Below are positions 7,494 through 15,752 of a stretch of DNA of 37,526 nt, piece after piece. The stretch comes from Culturomica sp. (lineage in GTDB: Bacteria > Bacteroidota > Bacteroidia > Bacteroidales > Marinifilaceae). The notes beneath the pieces were generated by a model that did no database searches, was not told where the DNA came from, and saw only the letters and a list, made by a program, of their open reading frames with translations. The DNA lies in contig JAISHE010000030.1 of assembly GCA_031262745.1 (NCBI GenBank), positions 1 through 37,526 on the forward strand, given 5' to 3'. Both the position numbers and the translations under genes were made by a program. Each line of letters opens with the position of its first letter. Position 1 is the first letter of the stretch.

Positions 7494-8807
7494 ATGAATG
7501 CCCTCAGTCTTTACGAATTAAACCTACAGATTAAATCGGTGTTGAAACGGGAATTTCCGTTTGAAGTGTGGGTTACGGCTGAAATCACAGGCATTCAGGA
7601 AAACCGTTCAGGACATTGTTATCTTGAACTTGCAGATAAGCCGGAAGGTGATGACAAAAAAACTAATGCAGTGGCAAGAGCAACGATTTGGTCATATAAC
7701 TACGGAATGTTGCGCAGTTATTTCATGTCTCAAACCGGTCGCAACCTTGAAAAAGGTATGAAAATACTTGTATGTGTAGAGGTCGTTTTTCATGAAATAT
7801 ACGGATTGTCTTTGAATGTAAAGGATATAGATCCCACGTATACCGTTGGAGATTTGGAGCGTAAACGTAAGGAAATTTTAGCAAGACTTGAAAAAGAAGG
7901 TGTTGCGGATATGAATAGGATTTTGGAATTTCCTTATCTGCCTAAGAATGTTGCAGTAATATCTTCTCCAACTGCTGCCGGTTATGGTGATTTTACAAAA
8001 CATTTGTATGAAAATCCCTACGGTTTTGCTTTTAATGTGGTTTTGTATCCTGCAACTATGCAGGGTGAAACGGCAGCAGCTTCTATTATCGCTGCTTTGG
8101 AACATATTTATGAAGAGGATGGAAGATTCGATCTTGTTGTGATAATACGAGGTGGTGGTTCACAGTCGGATTTAGGAGTGTTTGACGATTACGAATTGGC
8201 TCTGAATATTGCACAATTTCCACTGCCGGTTATAGCCGGAATAGGACATGAACGAGACAAGAGCATTGTGGATTATGTCGCTTTTGAAAGCGTGAAAACG
8301 CCTACTGCTGCTGCTGCTTTACTTGTTGATTATTTTCTAAGTGCGGAGAGTGATTTAAATGTACTGAAAGATAAATTCTTCTATGATGTTAGAGACTTGA
8401 TAACTAATAATAGATCATCACTCTCTCTAATTTCTCAAAAAGTTGCACACGGCACTGAGAAGTTTTTAATAAACAAACGAAAACTTTTTAGCGATCTTTC
8501 CAATAGAATGGGTAGAAGGATAGAAACAATGCTGAATAAGGAAAACAATGCAATAGATAATAATATACAAAAGTTAAAGCAGAAAACGAAAGAGATAATA
8601 ATCTCCGATAGACATAAACTTAATGTAGCCGAAACTACTGTAAAATACGTTGATCCGGCAGGTATTTTGGCAAGAGGTTATTCTATTACGAAAATGAACG
8701 GTAAAGTTTTAAAGGACTTAAATGTTTTGCATAATGGTGCCGTGATTGAAACTATCATGCAGAGCGGACGAATTGAAAGCGAAGTGAAAATAATAACAAA
8801 AAAATAA
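7494..8807 (+). CDS. xseA: Exodeoxyribonuclease VII large subunit
   Basis: Catalytic subunit of exonuclease VII, which degrades single-stranded DNA in both directions in repair. The 437-residue product has an N-terminal OB-fold (FEVWVTAEITGIQENRSGHCYLEL) and the conserved blocks VAVISSPTAAGYGDF, VIIRGGGSQSDLGVFDDYELA (about 217-237) and AGIGHERDKSIVDYVA (about 248-263). A long Lys/Asn-rich coiled-coil-like region follows, and a C-terminal DPAGILARGYSIT motif typical of XseA. It is only four bases from xseB, as expected for the two-subunit enzyme. It is complete, with no odd features. Confidence 0.95.
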   Translation: MNALSLYELNLQIKSVLKREFPFEVWVTAEITGIQENRSGHCYLELADKPEGDDKKTNAVARATIWSYNYGMLRSYFMSQTGRNLEKGMKILVCVEVVFHEIYGLSLNVKDIDPTYTVGDLERKRKEILARLEKEGVADMNRILEFPYLPKNVAVISSPTAAGYGDFTKHLYENPYGFAFNVVLYPATMQGETAAASIIAALEHIYEEDGRFDLVVIIRGGGSQSDLGVFDDYELALNIAQFPLPVIAGIGHERDKSIVDYVAFESVKTPTAAAALLVDYFLSAESDLNVLKDKFFYDVRDLITNNRSSLSLISQKVAHGTEKFLINKRKLFSDLSNRMGRRIETMLNKENNAIDNNIQKLKQKTKEIIISDRHKLNVAETTVKYVDPAGILARGYSITKMNGKVLKDLNVLHNGAVIETIMQSGRIESEVKIITKK

Positions 8808-8811
8808 ACTT

Positions 8812-9012
8812 ATGGAACAGCAACTTACTTATAAACAAGCTACGGAAGAAATTGAATCAATTGTTGCACAATTAGAAGAAAATAAACTGGATGTAGACGA
8901 ACTTAGCTTGAAAGTGCAAAGGGTATCGGAATTGATAACCTTCTGCAAAATCAAGCTACATTCTACCGAAGAAGAAGTGGAAAAAATACTTAGTGGAATA
9001 GAAACCCACTAA
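8812..9012 (+). CDS. xseB: Exodeoxyribonuclease VII small subunit
   Basis: Small helical subunit of exonuclease VII. The 66-residue product starts TYKQATEEIESIVAQLEENKLDVDELSLKV, the signature layout of XseB, and is of normal length. It follows xseA by four bases and is probably translationally coupled. It is the last gene of the plus-strand run; its TAA stop (9010-9012) overlaps the TAG stop of the convergent mdh gene, so any terminator must lie inside mdh sequence. Confidence 0.92.
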   Translation: MEQQLTYKQATEEIESIVAQLEENKLDVDELSLKVQRVSELITFCKIKLHSTEEEVEKILSGIETH

Positions 9013-9944
9013 AACATTTTCATGTTATCCAAAACGTCCATGACGTTTCTAACAGCTTTTGCCGATTCTTCCAAAAGAGTTTTTTCTTCCTTATCCAACT
9101 TCACTTCCAATATCTTTTCGATACCGTTTTTGCCGAGCACTACCGGAACACCTAAGTATATATCTTTCATTCCGTATTCTCCGTTGAGCATTGCACACAC
9201 AGGGAATACACGTTTTGAGTCGCGAACAATGGCTTCAACCATTTGAGCGGCAGCAGCTCCGGGAGCATACCAAGCAGATGTGCCCATAAGTTTTACCAAT
9301 TCTCCTCCTCCTACTTTGGTTCTTTCGATGATGGCATTTAACTTGTCTGCATCTATTAATTCCGTTACAGGTATACCGCAAACAGTGGTGTAGCGAGGTA
9401 GTGGAACCATCGTATCTCCGTGACCGCCAAGTAATAATGCCTGAATATCTTTGGGCGATACATTTAATTCTTCAGCTATAAAAGATCTGTAACGAGCTGT
9501 GTCTAAGATTCCTGCCATACCAAAAACTTTTGAAGAAGGGAATTTGGATGCCAAAAATGCACAGTAGCACATCACATCTAACGGATTTGATACTATTATT
9601 ATAGTAGCATTAGGCGAATATTTCACGATGTTTTCCGTTACCGATTTAACAATACCTGCATTTGTGGAAATTAAGTCATCTCGACTCATACCGGGCTTTC
9701 TGGGAAGTCCCGAAGTTATAACAACTACTTCGGAATCGGCAGTCGCTTTGTAGTCATTAGTTACACCTTTTATGCGGGTGTCATACATGTTTATAGGTGA
9801 AGATTGCCATAAATCAAGAGCTTTGCCTTCGGATACACCTTCTTTGATGTCTACAAGAACAACTTCATTAACGATGTCCTTTCCTGCAATGCAATTTGCA
9901 CATGTTGCGCCGACGTTACCGGCTCCTACTACTGTTACTTTCAT
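9009..9944 (-). CDS. mdh: Malate dehydrogenase (LDH-like, NAD-dependent)
   Basis: Cytoplasmic enzyme interconverting malate and oxaloacetate with NAD; in anaerobic Bacteroidota it serves the reductive branch toward fumarate and succinate. The 311-residue product has the Rossmann motif GAGNVGAT (7-14), the acidic residue D32 that favours NAD, the substrate loop GLPRKPGMSRDDL with R82 and R88, the pair DTARYRSF with R151, and the catalytic GGHGDTMVPL with H175. The Arg in the loop at the position that reads the substrate favours malate over lactate. It is monocistronic in this window, opposite to its neighbours, with a predicted promoter at 10003-10037. Confidence 0.95.
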   Translation of the reverse strand: MKVTVVGAGNVGATCANCIAGKDIVNEVVLVDIKEGVSEGKALDLWQSSPINMYDTRIKGVTNDYKATADSEVVVITSGLPRKPGMSRDDLISTNAGIVKSVTENIVKYSPNATIIIVSNPLDVMCYCAFLASKFPSSKVFGMAGILDTARYRSFIAEELNVSPKDIQALLLGGHGDTMVPLPRYTTVCGIPVTELIDADKLNAIIERTKVGGGELVKLMGTSAWYAPGAAAAQMVEAIVRDSKRVFPVCAMLNGEYGMKDIYLGVPVVLGKNGIEKILEVKLDKEEKTLLEESAKAVRNVMDVLDNMKMF

Positions 9945-10255
9945 ACGAATAAGTTTTAGTGTATTTTTAATATATTTTAATTTCTCTAAATTTTTCGAGG
10001 AGCAAATTTAATTCATTTTTATAAACGACCAATCAAATTACAGAAAAATTTCTTTAATTTTTGTTAAAATCAAGATATAGGTTCATAAGAGCCATTTAAA
10101 GTTGTAGAATTGGATTGTCGGTGAATTTGTTTATGTAATTTATTGCCTGATCAATAATTTTACACTAACTTTACACGCCAAATCATAAAAGTAACAATAA
10201 CCGGCTGTATCTTTCGGTAATACGTAAGCATTGCTATTTACAGTATAATGATATT
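9945..10255. other. Divergent intergenic region between mdh and the efflux operon
   Basis: About 310 bp, strongly AT-rich, with no credible ORF or RNA gene. It holds a predicted mdh promoter on the minus strand. For the plus-strand efflux operon only a weak -7-like TATCTTTC at 10208-10215 was seen, without a good -33 partner. No clear operator palindrome was found. Confidence 0.5.
10003..10037 (-). promoter_or_regulatory. Predicted mdh promoter
   Basis: On the minus strand, TAAATTTG (10010-10003) matches the -7 consensus TAnnTTTG, and TTTG (10037-10034) lies 23 bp upstream as a -33 element. The leader to the mdh ATG would be about 50 bases. The spacing is at the long end, so confidence is moderate. 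Confidence 0.45.
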
Positions 10256-11326
10256 ATGAAGAAATCATCAAAGAGTATTATAAGTATAGGAACAATAGTG
10301 CTTATAATAGCGTTTATCTTATCTATTAAATTAGGTCTTTTTTCCGGAGAGAAGAAAGCTGCTCCCATGTCTGATAATAGTGCAACTACTTTGCCTGTTA
10401 CCGGAATCATCGCCACCTATACATCGTCAATGAACGGTATCAACGTAACGGGTAGCCTCAAAGCAAATGAGGAGGTAGAACTTGTGGCGGAAATAGTTGG
10501 TAAAGTTGTCGGAATTTACTTTAAAGAAGGTGGTAGAGTTAAAAAAGGCGATCTACTTTTGAAAGTCGATGATGCCGATTTGCAGGCACAGTTGAAACGT
10601 GCGGAATTTCAACGTAAACTGTTGAGTGAAAAATTAGAACGCCAACGCATATTGTTACAAAGAGAATCAATAAGTAGAGAATCGTTTGATCAACTGCAAA
10701 CGGATTTCAATGTGCTTGAATCGGATATTGCACTTTTGAATGTGCGCATAAGTAGAACCGAAATACGCTCTCCCTTTGATGGTGTCATGGGTTTCCGCTA
10801 CGTTAGCGAAGGTAGTTATGTTCAACCTAACACTCGCATAGCTTCTATAGTAGATAATTCCGTACTTAAATTCGATTTTGCCATCCCCGAAAGATATGCT
10901 TATATTAAATTGCAAAATAAAACCGTTTCGTTTAGCACTTTCGGTAGCGATAAACTTTATTCGGCAACGATTTATGCGGTTGATCCGATGATTGACGTAA
11001 AAACAAGAAATATATTGTTGCGTGCGATGTTTGATAATAAGGACAATGAATTAATGCCGGGTATGTTTGCAAAGGGAGAAGTTCGCACCGATGAAGCAAT
11101 GCACTATATAGCAGTACCTACTGAAGCCGTTGTACCGGAGATGGAGGGTAAACGGATGTGGGTACTTAATGACGGCAAAGCGAAAAGTGTTAAAGTTGAA
11201 ACCGAAAGTCGTGATGCATTGAATGTTGAGGTTGTATCCGGAATTCAACCCGGAGATACCGTGCTCACAAGCGGATTAATGCAACTGCGTGAAGGTATGC
11301 GTGTAGCGGTGGAAATAAAGAAGTAG
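10256..11326 (+). CDS. RND efflux periplasmic adaptor (HlyD/AcrA-type membrane fusion protein)
   Basis: Periplasmic adaptor that joins an inner-membrane RND pump to an outer-membrane channel. The 356-residue product has an N-terminal membrane anchor or uncleaved signal (about 8-27, no lipobox Cys), a first lipoyl half with VELVAEIVGKVVGIYFKEGGRVKKGDLLLKVD (about 74-105), a helical hairpin, and a second lipoyl half TEIRSPFDGVMGFRYVSEGSYVQPNTRIASIVD. The beta-barrel and membrane-proximal domains follow, ending GDTVLTSGLMQLREGMRV. It is the first gene of the operon; the pump starts 11 bp later. It is closer in layout to MdtA/MexH-like adaptors than to AcrA lipoproteins. Substrate cannot be predicted. 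Confidence 0.92.
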   Translation: MKKSSKSIISIGTIVLIIAFILSIKLGLFSGEKKAAPMSDNSATTLPVTGIIATYTSSMNGINVTGSLKANEEVELVAEIVGKVVGIYFKEGGRVKKGDLLLKVDDADLQAQLKRAEFQRKLLSEKLERQRILLQRESISRESFDQLQTDFNVLESDIALLNVRISRTEIRSPFDGVMGFRYVSEGSYVQPNTRIASIVDNSVLKFDFAIPERYAYIKLQNKTVSFSTFGSDKLYSATIYAVDPMIDVKTRNILLRAMFDNKDNELMPGMFAKGEVRTDEAMHYIAVPTEAVVPEMEGKRMWVLNDGKAKSVKVETESRDALNVEVVSGIQPGDTVLTSGLMQLREGMRVAVEIKK

Positions 11327-11337
11327 ATTGCGCATCA

Positions 11338-14300
11338 ATGAGTTTATCATCCATATCCATAAAGAGACCTGTATTAGCAACAGTAATGAATATAATACTG
11401 ATGCTTGTAGGTGTTGTAGGACTTGTATATTTGGGAGTACGAGATTATCCGAGTGTTGACCCACCTATAATTTCGGTTTCTACAAGTTTTCCGGGTGCCA
11501 ATGCCGATGTAATAGAATCCCAAATCACCGAACCGCTTGAGGCTGCCATAAACGGTATTCAAGGAATACGCTCGCTAACAAGTACCAGCCGTGACGGACG
11601 CAGTTACATTACTGTTGAGTTTAATCTTGATGTTGATTTGGAAACTGCTGCAAACGATGTGCGAGATAAGGTTTCCGGAGCTATGCGCAGATTACCGGAG
11701 GATGTAGATCCTCCTACGGTTTCTAAGGCAGACGCCGATGCTCAGCCGATTTTTGCAGTTTCCCTGCGTAGCGATAAACGCTCTCTGATAGATTTGAGTA
11801 TGTATGCGGAAAACTACTATAAGGAACGTTTGCAAACCATTTCAGGTGTTAGTAGTGTTCAGATTTGGGGTGAAAAACGTTATTCTGTGCGTTTACGTAT
11901 GGATCCGTCGTTACTTTCTGCTTACGGTTTGACTCCTATGGACGTGAGAGATGCTGTTGTAAGTGAAAATGTAGAGTTGCCTGCAGGTCGTATTGAAGGC
12001 GATAATACCGAACTAACTATCCGCACTATGGGACGCCTGATGACTATCGACGATTTTAATAATTTAATTATTAAGGAAGACGGAGATAGAGTGGTACGTT
12101 TTAGCGATATAGGACTGGCGGAAGTGGATGCTCAAAATTTGCGTTCTATTTTGAAACGTAATGGAGTGCCAATGATTAATTGTGTGATAATTCCACAACC
12201 CGGTGCGAATTATATAGACATTGTAGATCAGGCTTATATCGTTATGGATAATTTGAAAAAAGATTTGCCGGAAGATGTTGACGCTGCTATCGCTTTTGAT
12301 AACACTATATTTATTCGTAGTTCAATAGATGAGGTTCAAACCACTATTATAGAAGCATTTATAATGGTAGTGCTTATTATTTTCCTTTTCCTTCGCAACT
12401 GGAGAACTACAATGATACCGATTCTCACAATACCGATTTCTCTTATCGCTACCTTTTTTATAATGTATCTTGCGGGTTTCACAATCAACATACTTACTTT
12501 GCTTGCTATAGTTTTGGCAATCGGTTTGGTGGTGGATGATGCAATTGTGGTTATGGAAAATATCTATACAAAGATAGAGCAAGGTATGTCGCCTTTGGAA
12601 GCAGGTTTTAAAGGTTCTGCCGAAATATTTTTTGCCGTTATTGCTACGACGATAGCACTTGTGGCAGTGTTTTTCCCTATCGTATTTTTACAAGGCACTA
12701 CAGGTAGACTATTCCGTGAGTTCAGTGTAGTTATAGCCGGAGCTGTTATGATATCTTCTTTTGTTGCACTGACGTTTACACCTATGATTTCAACTAAGTT
12801 GCTTAAACGAAATGCTTCGGATAATTGGTTTTACCGTAAAACAGAGCCGTTTTTTAATAAACTTACTTCGGCTTATTCAAACAGTTTGAATTCTTTTATG
12901 CGTAGAAGATGGCTTGCACCGGTGATACTTGTAGTGAGCGGTGTTGTGATATATTTTTTATGGAATGCAATGCCTTCGGAGATGGCTCCGCTTGAAGACC
13001 GTTCCAACATCAGCGTAAATTCGACAGCAACGGAAGGTGCCACATTTTCTTATATGGATCGCTATGCTTCCGAACTATCCGATTATTTGGAAAAAGAAGT
13101 GCCGGAACAGGAAAAAATTATTGCTCGCATAGGTGGCGGTTCGACAAATACATCCAACCTTAATATACGGTTAACACCTCCCGAAGATCGAAAACGTACC
13201 CAGCAAGAGATTGCTGCCGACCTTTCTAATAAGGTAAAGGCATTTACAGGTGCACGTACTATGGTTTCTCAACAGCAGACATTTGGTAACCAGCGTGGCG
13301 GTTTGCCTGTTCAATATGTCATACAAGCTAAAAATCTGGATGAACTTAAAGTTGTCCTTCCGGTTTTTATGGAAAAGGTGAATGAAAGTCCGGTGTTTTC
13401 TGTTGCCGACGTGAATTTGAAATTCACAAAACCGGAATTAACTATAAATATAGACCGTGATAAGGCAGCCGTGATGGGTGTGTCTATGCAGAATATTGCT
13501 CAAACGTTGCAACTCACTATGAGTGATGAACAACGCGTAGGTTATTATATTATGAACGGTAAACAGTATGAGATTTTGAGCGAAATTAATAAAGCAAGTC
13601 GAAATCAACCATCTGACTTGCAAAGTGTTTATGTGCGCAATAAAAGCGGAGAACTTATTTCTTTGGATAATCTTGTAACGGTTAAGGAAAGCTCTACACC
13701 TCCTGCACTTTATCGCTACGACCGATTTGTGGCAGCTACCGTTTCGGCAGGTTTAGCCGGACGAAATACGCTTTCGGTAGGTTTAAAGGAGATGGATAGG
13801 ATTGCAGATGAAGTACTTGATGATAATTTTAAAACTACTCTTTCCGGTAACTCCAAAGACTTTGTGGAAAGTTCTTCAAGTTTGATGTTTGCATTCTTGT
13901 TGGCATTACTTTTTATTTATTTGGTGTTGGCAGGTCAGTTTGAAAGTTTCAGAGATCCCATGATTATCATGTTCACCGTGCCGTTAGCTCTGATTGGTGC
14001 TATGCTCACTTTGTGGTACTTTGATCAAACGATGAACATCTTTAGTCAGATCGGAATAATCATGCTTATCGGTTTGGTTTCTAAAAACGGTATACTCATT
14101 GTCGAATTTGCCAACCAAAGAAAGGAACTCGGACAGACAAAACTTGAAGCTGTTAAACATTCTGCCGTAGCACGTTTCCGACCGATTTTGATGACTAGTC
14201 TTTCTACAATTCTCGGTATATTACCGATGGCAATGGCTACCGGTGCTGGCGCCGAAAGTCGTATAGCAATGGGACTTGCCGTTGTGGGTGGTATGGTTTG

Positions 14301-14406
14301 TGCCACTTTCCTTTCCCTCTATGTAATACCGGCTATTTACTCGTATCTCTCTTCCGAAACTAAGAAAAAAACGTCGGAACAAACACTTAATTTTGTTGCG
14401 GAATGA
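11338..14406 (+). CDS. RND-family inner-membrane efflux pump (HAE1-like)
   Basis: Proton-driven multidrug-type exporter of 1,022 residues, the normal length for the AcrB/MexB/MdtB class. The N-terminus SISIKRPVLATVMNIILMLVG is the first membrane helix, followed by the porter loop containing PGANADVIESQITEPLEAAINGI. The proton-relay aspartates are present in TM4 as LVVDDAIVVMENI (D400, D401), and the matching lysine in TM10 as LIGLVSKNGILIVEFAN (K916). The usual two six-helix bundles with two large periplasmic loops can be traced. Its stop overlaps the start of the TolC-like gene (ATGA), which indicates coupled translation of a tripartite system. Substrate is unknown. Confidence 0.94.
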   Translation: MSLSSISIKRPVLATVMNIILMLVGVVGLVYLGVRDYPSVDPPIISVSTSFPGANADVIESQITEPLEAAINGIQGIRSLTSTSRDGRSYITVEFNLDVDLETAANDVRDKVSGAMRRLPEDVDPPTVSKADADAQPIFAVSLRSDKRSLIDLSMYAENYYKERLQTISGVSSVQIWGEKRYSVRLRMDPSLLSAYGLTPMDVRDAVVSENVELPAGRIEGDNTELTIRTMGRLMTIDDFNNLIIKEDGDRVVRFSDIGLAEVDAQNLRSILKRNGVPMINCVIIPQPGANYIDIVDQAYIVMDNLKKDLPEDVDAAIAFDNTIFIRSSIDEVQTTIIEAFIMVVLIIFLFLRNWRTTMIPILTIPISLIATFFIMYLAGFTINILTLLAIVLAIGLVVDDAIVVMENIYTKIEQGMSPLEAGFKGSAEIFFAVIATTIALVAVFFPIVFLQGTTGRLFREFSVVIAGAVMISSFVALTFTPMISTKLLKRNASDNWFYRKTEPFFNKLTSAYSNSLNSFMRRRWLAPVILVVSGVVIYFLWNAMPSEMAPLEDRSNISVNSTATEGATFSYMDRYASELSDYLEKEVPEQEKIIARIGGGSTNTSNLNIRLTPPEDRKRTQQEIAADLSNKVKAFTGARTMVSQQQTFGNQRGGLPVQYVIQAKNLDELKVVLPVFMEKVNESPVFSVADVNLKFTKPELTINIDRDKAAVMGVSMQNIAQTLQLTMSDEQRVGYYIMNGKQYEILSEINKASRNQPSDLQSVYVRNKSGELISLDNLVTVKESSTPPALYRYDRFVAATVSAGLAGRNTLSVGLKEMDRIADEVLDDNFKTTLSGNSKDFVESSSSLMFAFLLALLFIYLVLAGQFESFRDPMIIMFTVPLALIGAMLTLWYFDQTMNIFSQIGIIMLIGLVSKNGILIVEFANQRKELGQTKLEAVKHSAVARFRPILMTSLSTILGILPMAMATGAGAESRIAMGLAVVGGMVCATFLSLYVIPAIYSYLSSETKKKTSEQTLNFVAE

Positions 14407-15752
14407 TGAAAATATACACTATTCACCTGATTCTTTTATTTATGATTGCGCCTTTCTACGTATCGGCTCAAAACGAAGGTATTACCGACACAATAGGTGG
14501 GAAACAAGTTCAGATGAATTTGCAACAGTGTATTGAGAAGGCTTTGGATGAAAATTATTCTATTAAAATCATGCATACTGCCGAGCAAATTGCCGACAAT
14601 AATGCAGATATCTCGCCTTTTCTCCCCACGGTGAGGGTTGATTTGCAGCAAAGTCAGCGAATTAACAATACTAAAACTGTCAATTCTGGTACAACACGTG
14701 AAATAAGTGCAGCGCAAAATAATTCCCTTTCCGCCGGTTTGGGTATTACGTGGCGATTGTTTGACGGATTGGCAATGTTCACTAATTATGAACGTGCTAA
14801 CGAATTACTCGCTCTTGGAGAACTTAATACAAAACTTTCCGTAGAAAACCTTGTTCTTGATGTTAGTACAGCTTACTATAATGTAATAGTGCAGCATAGT
14901 AAACTTGATGCGGCAAAACACTCGCTAAGTCTTTCGCAAGAACGTTTTACGGAAGCAAAAGACAAATATATGCTTGGAGTTGTTTCCGGTTTGGATATGC
15001 AACAGTCGAAACTTGACTTGAATGCCGATAGTTCCGATTATATGAAGCAGAAGGAACTTTTGAAAGCTGCCTACATAACTCTTAACATGATTATGAATGC
15101 CGAATTGCAAGATGAAATGTATGTGAATGATAGTATAATGCTTGGAGAAAGAATGTATTTGAACGAACTTAAAAATCAAACCGTCAGAAATAACACTCTG
15201 CTTGAAATTGCTAGAAAGCAGCAAACCGTATCTGCATTGGATGTTAAACTTGCAAGAGCATCGTATTTTCCTACACTTGATTTCAGTGGCGGCTATAATG
15301 TAAGTCGTGCAAAAACACCAGAATCTGTAACTACGTATAATCGTTCTTACGGTCCGTACTTGGGCTTTAATATTAGCGTTAATGTTTTCAATAGATTAGA
15401 AACACGTCGTGCAGTGCGCAATGCAAAGTTACAACAGGAACAAACTTCACTTTCATATTCGGAAGCAGAACTCCAAACTCTTGCTGACCTTGCACAACTA
15501 TATAACACGTATGAAAATAATCTGCAAATTGTAAATTTTGAGAACGAAAGTACACAAGTTGCAATGGAAAATCTTGATGCTGCATTGGAGAAATATAAAC
15601 TCGGGACATTATCCGGTATTGAATTTCGCGAATTTCAACGCAGTTACATAAATGCAAACGACCGTCGATTGTCTGCCATTTATCAAGCAAAAGTATCGGA
15701 ATTAGAACTTCTTATGCTTAGCGGAGGAATAATGCAAGAGAATGAAGATTAA
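14403..15752 (+). CDS. TolC-family outer-membrane efflux protein
   Basis: Outer-membrane channel of the tripartite pump. The 449-residue product has a signal peptide (about residues 1-20, ending YVSAQ) and then the repeated TolC architecture: MNLQQCIEKALDENYSIKI, long helical stretches, SAGLGITWRLFDGLAMFTNYERA, and in the second half DFSGGYNVSRA...GPYLGFNISVNVFNRLETRRAVRNAKLQQEQ. Start ATG 14403 overlaps the pump stop by four bases; a second ATG at 14406 is equally possible. Its own end overlaps the start of the LysM gene. It has no lipobox. Confidence 0.92.
   Translation: MMKIYTIHLILLFMIAPFYVSAQNEGITDTIGGKQVQMNLQQCIEKALDENYSIKIMHTAEQIADNNADISPFLPTVRVDLQQSQRINNTKTVNSGTTREISAAQNNSLSAGLGITWRLFDGLAMFTNYERANELLALGELNTKLSVENLVLDVSTAYYNVIVQHSKLDAAKHSLSLSQERFTEAKDKYMLGVVSGLDMQQSKLDLNADSSDYMKQKELLKAAYITLNMIMNAELQDEMYVNDSIMLGERMYLNELKNQTVRNNTLLEIARKQQTVSALDVKLARASYFPTLDFSGGYNVSRAKTPESVTTYNRSYGPYLGFNISVNVFNRLETRRAVRNAKLQQEQTSLSYSEAELQTLADLAQLYNTYENNLQIVNFENESTQVAMENLDAALEKYKLGTLSGIEFREFQRSYINANDRRLSAIYQAKVSELELLMLSGGIMQENED

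Noticed and set aside
9945..10255. Small RNA, tRNA or riboswitch in the mdh/efflux intergenic region
   Set aside because: The region is AT-rich with no cloverleaf, no strong stem-loop series and no recognised aptamer motif.
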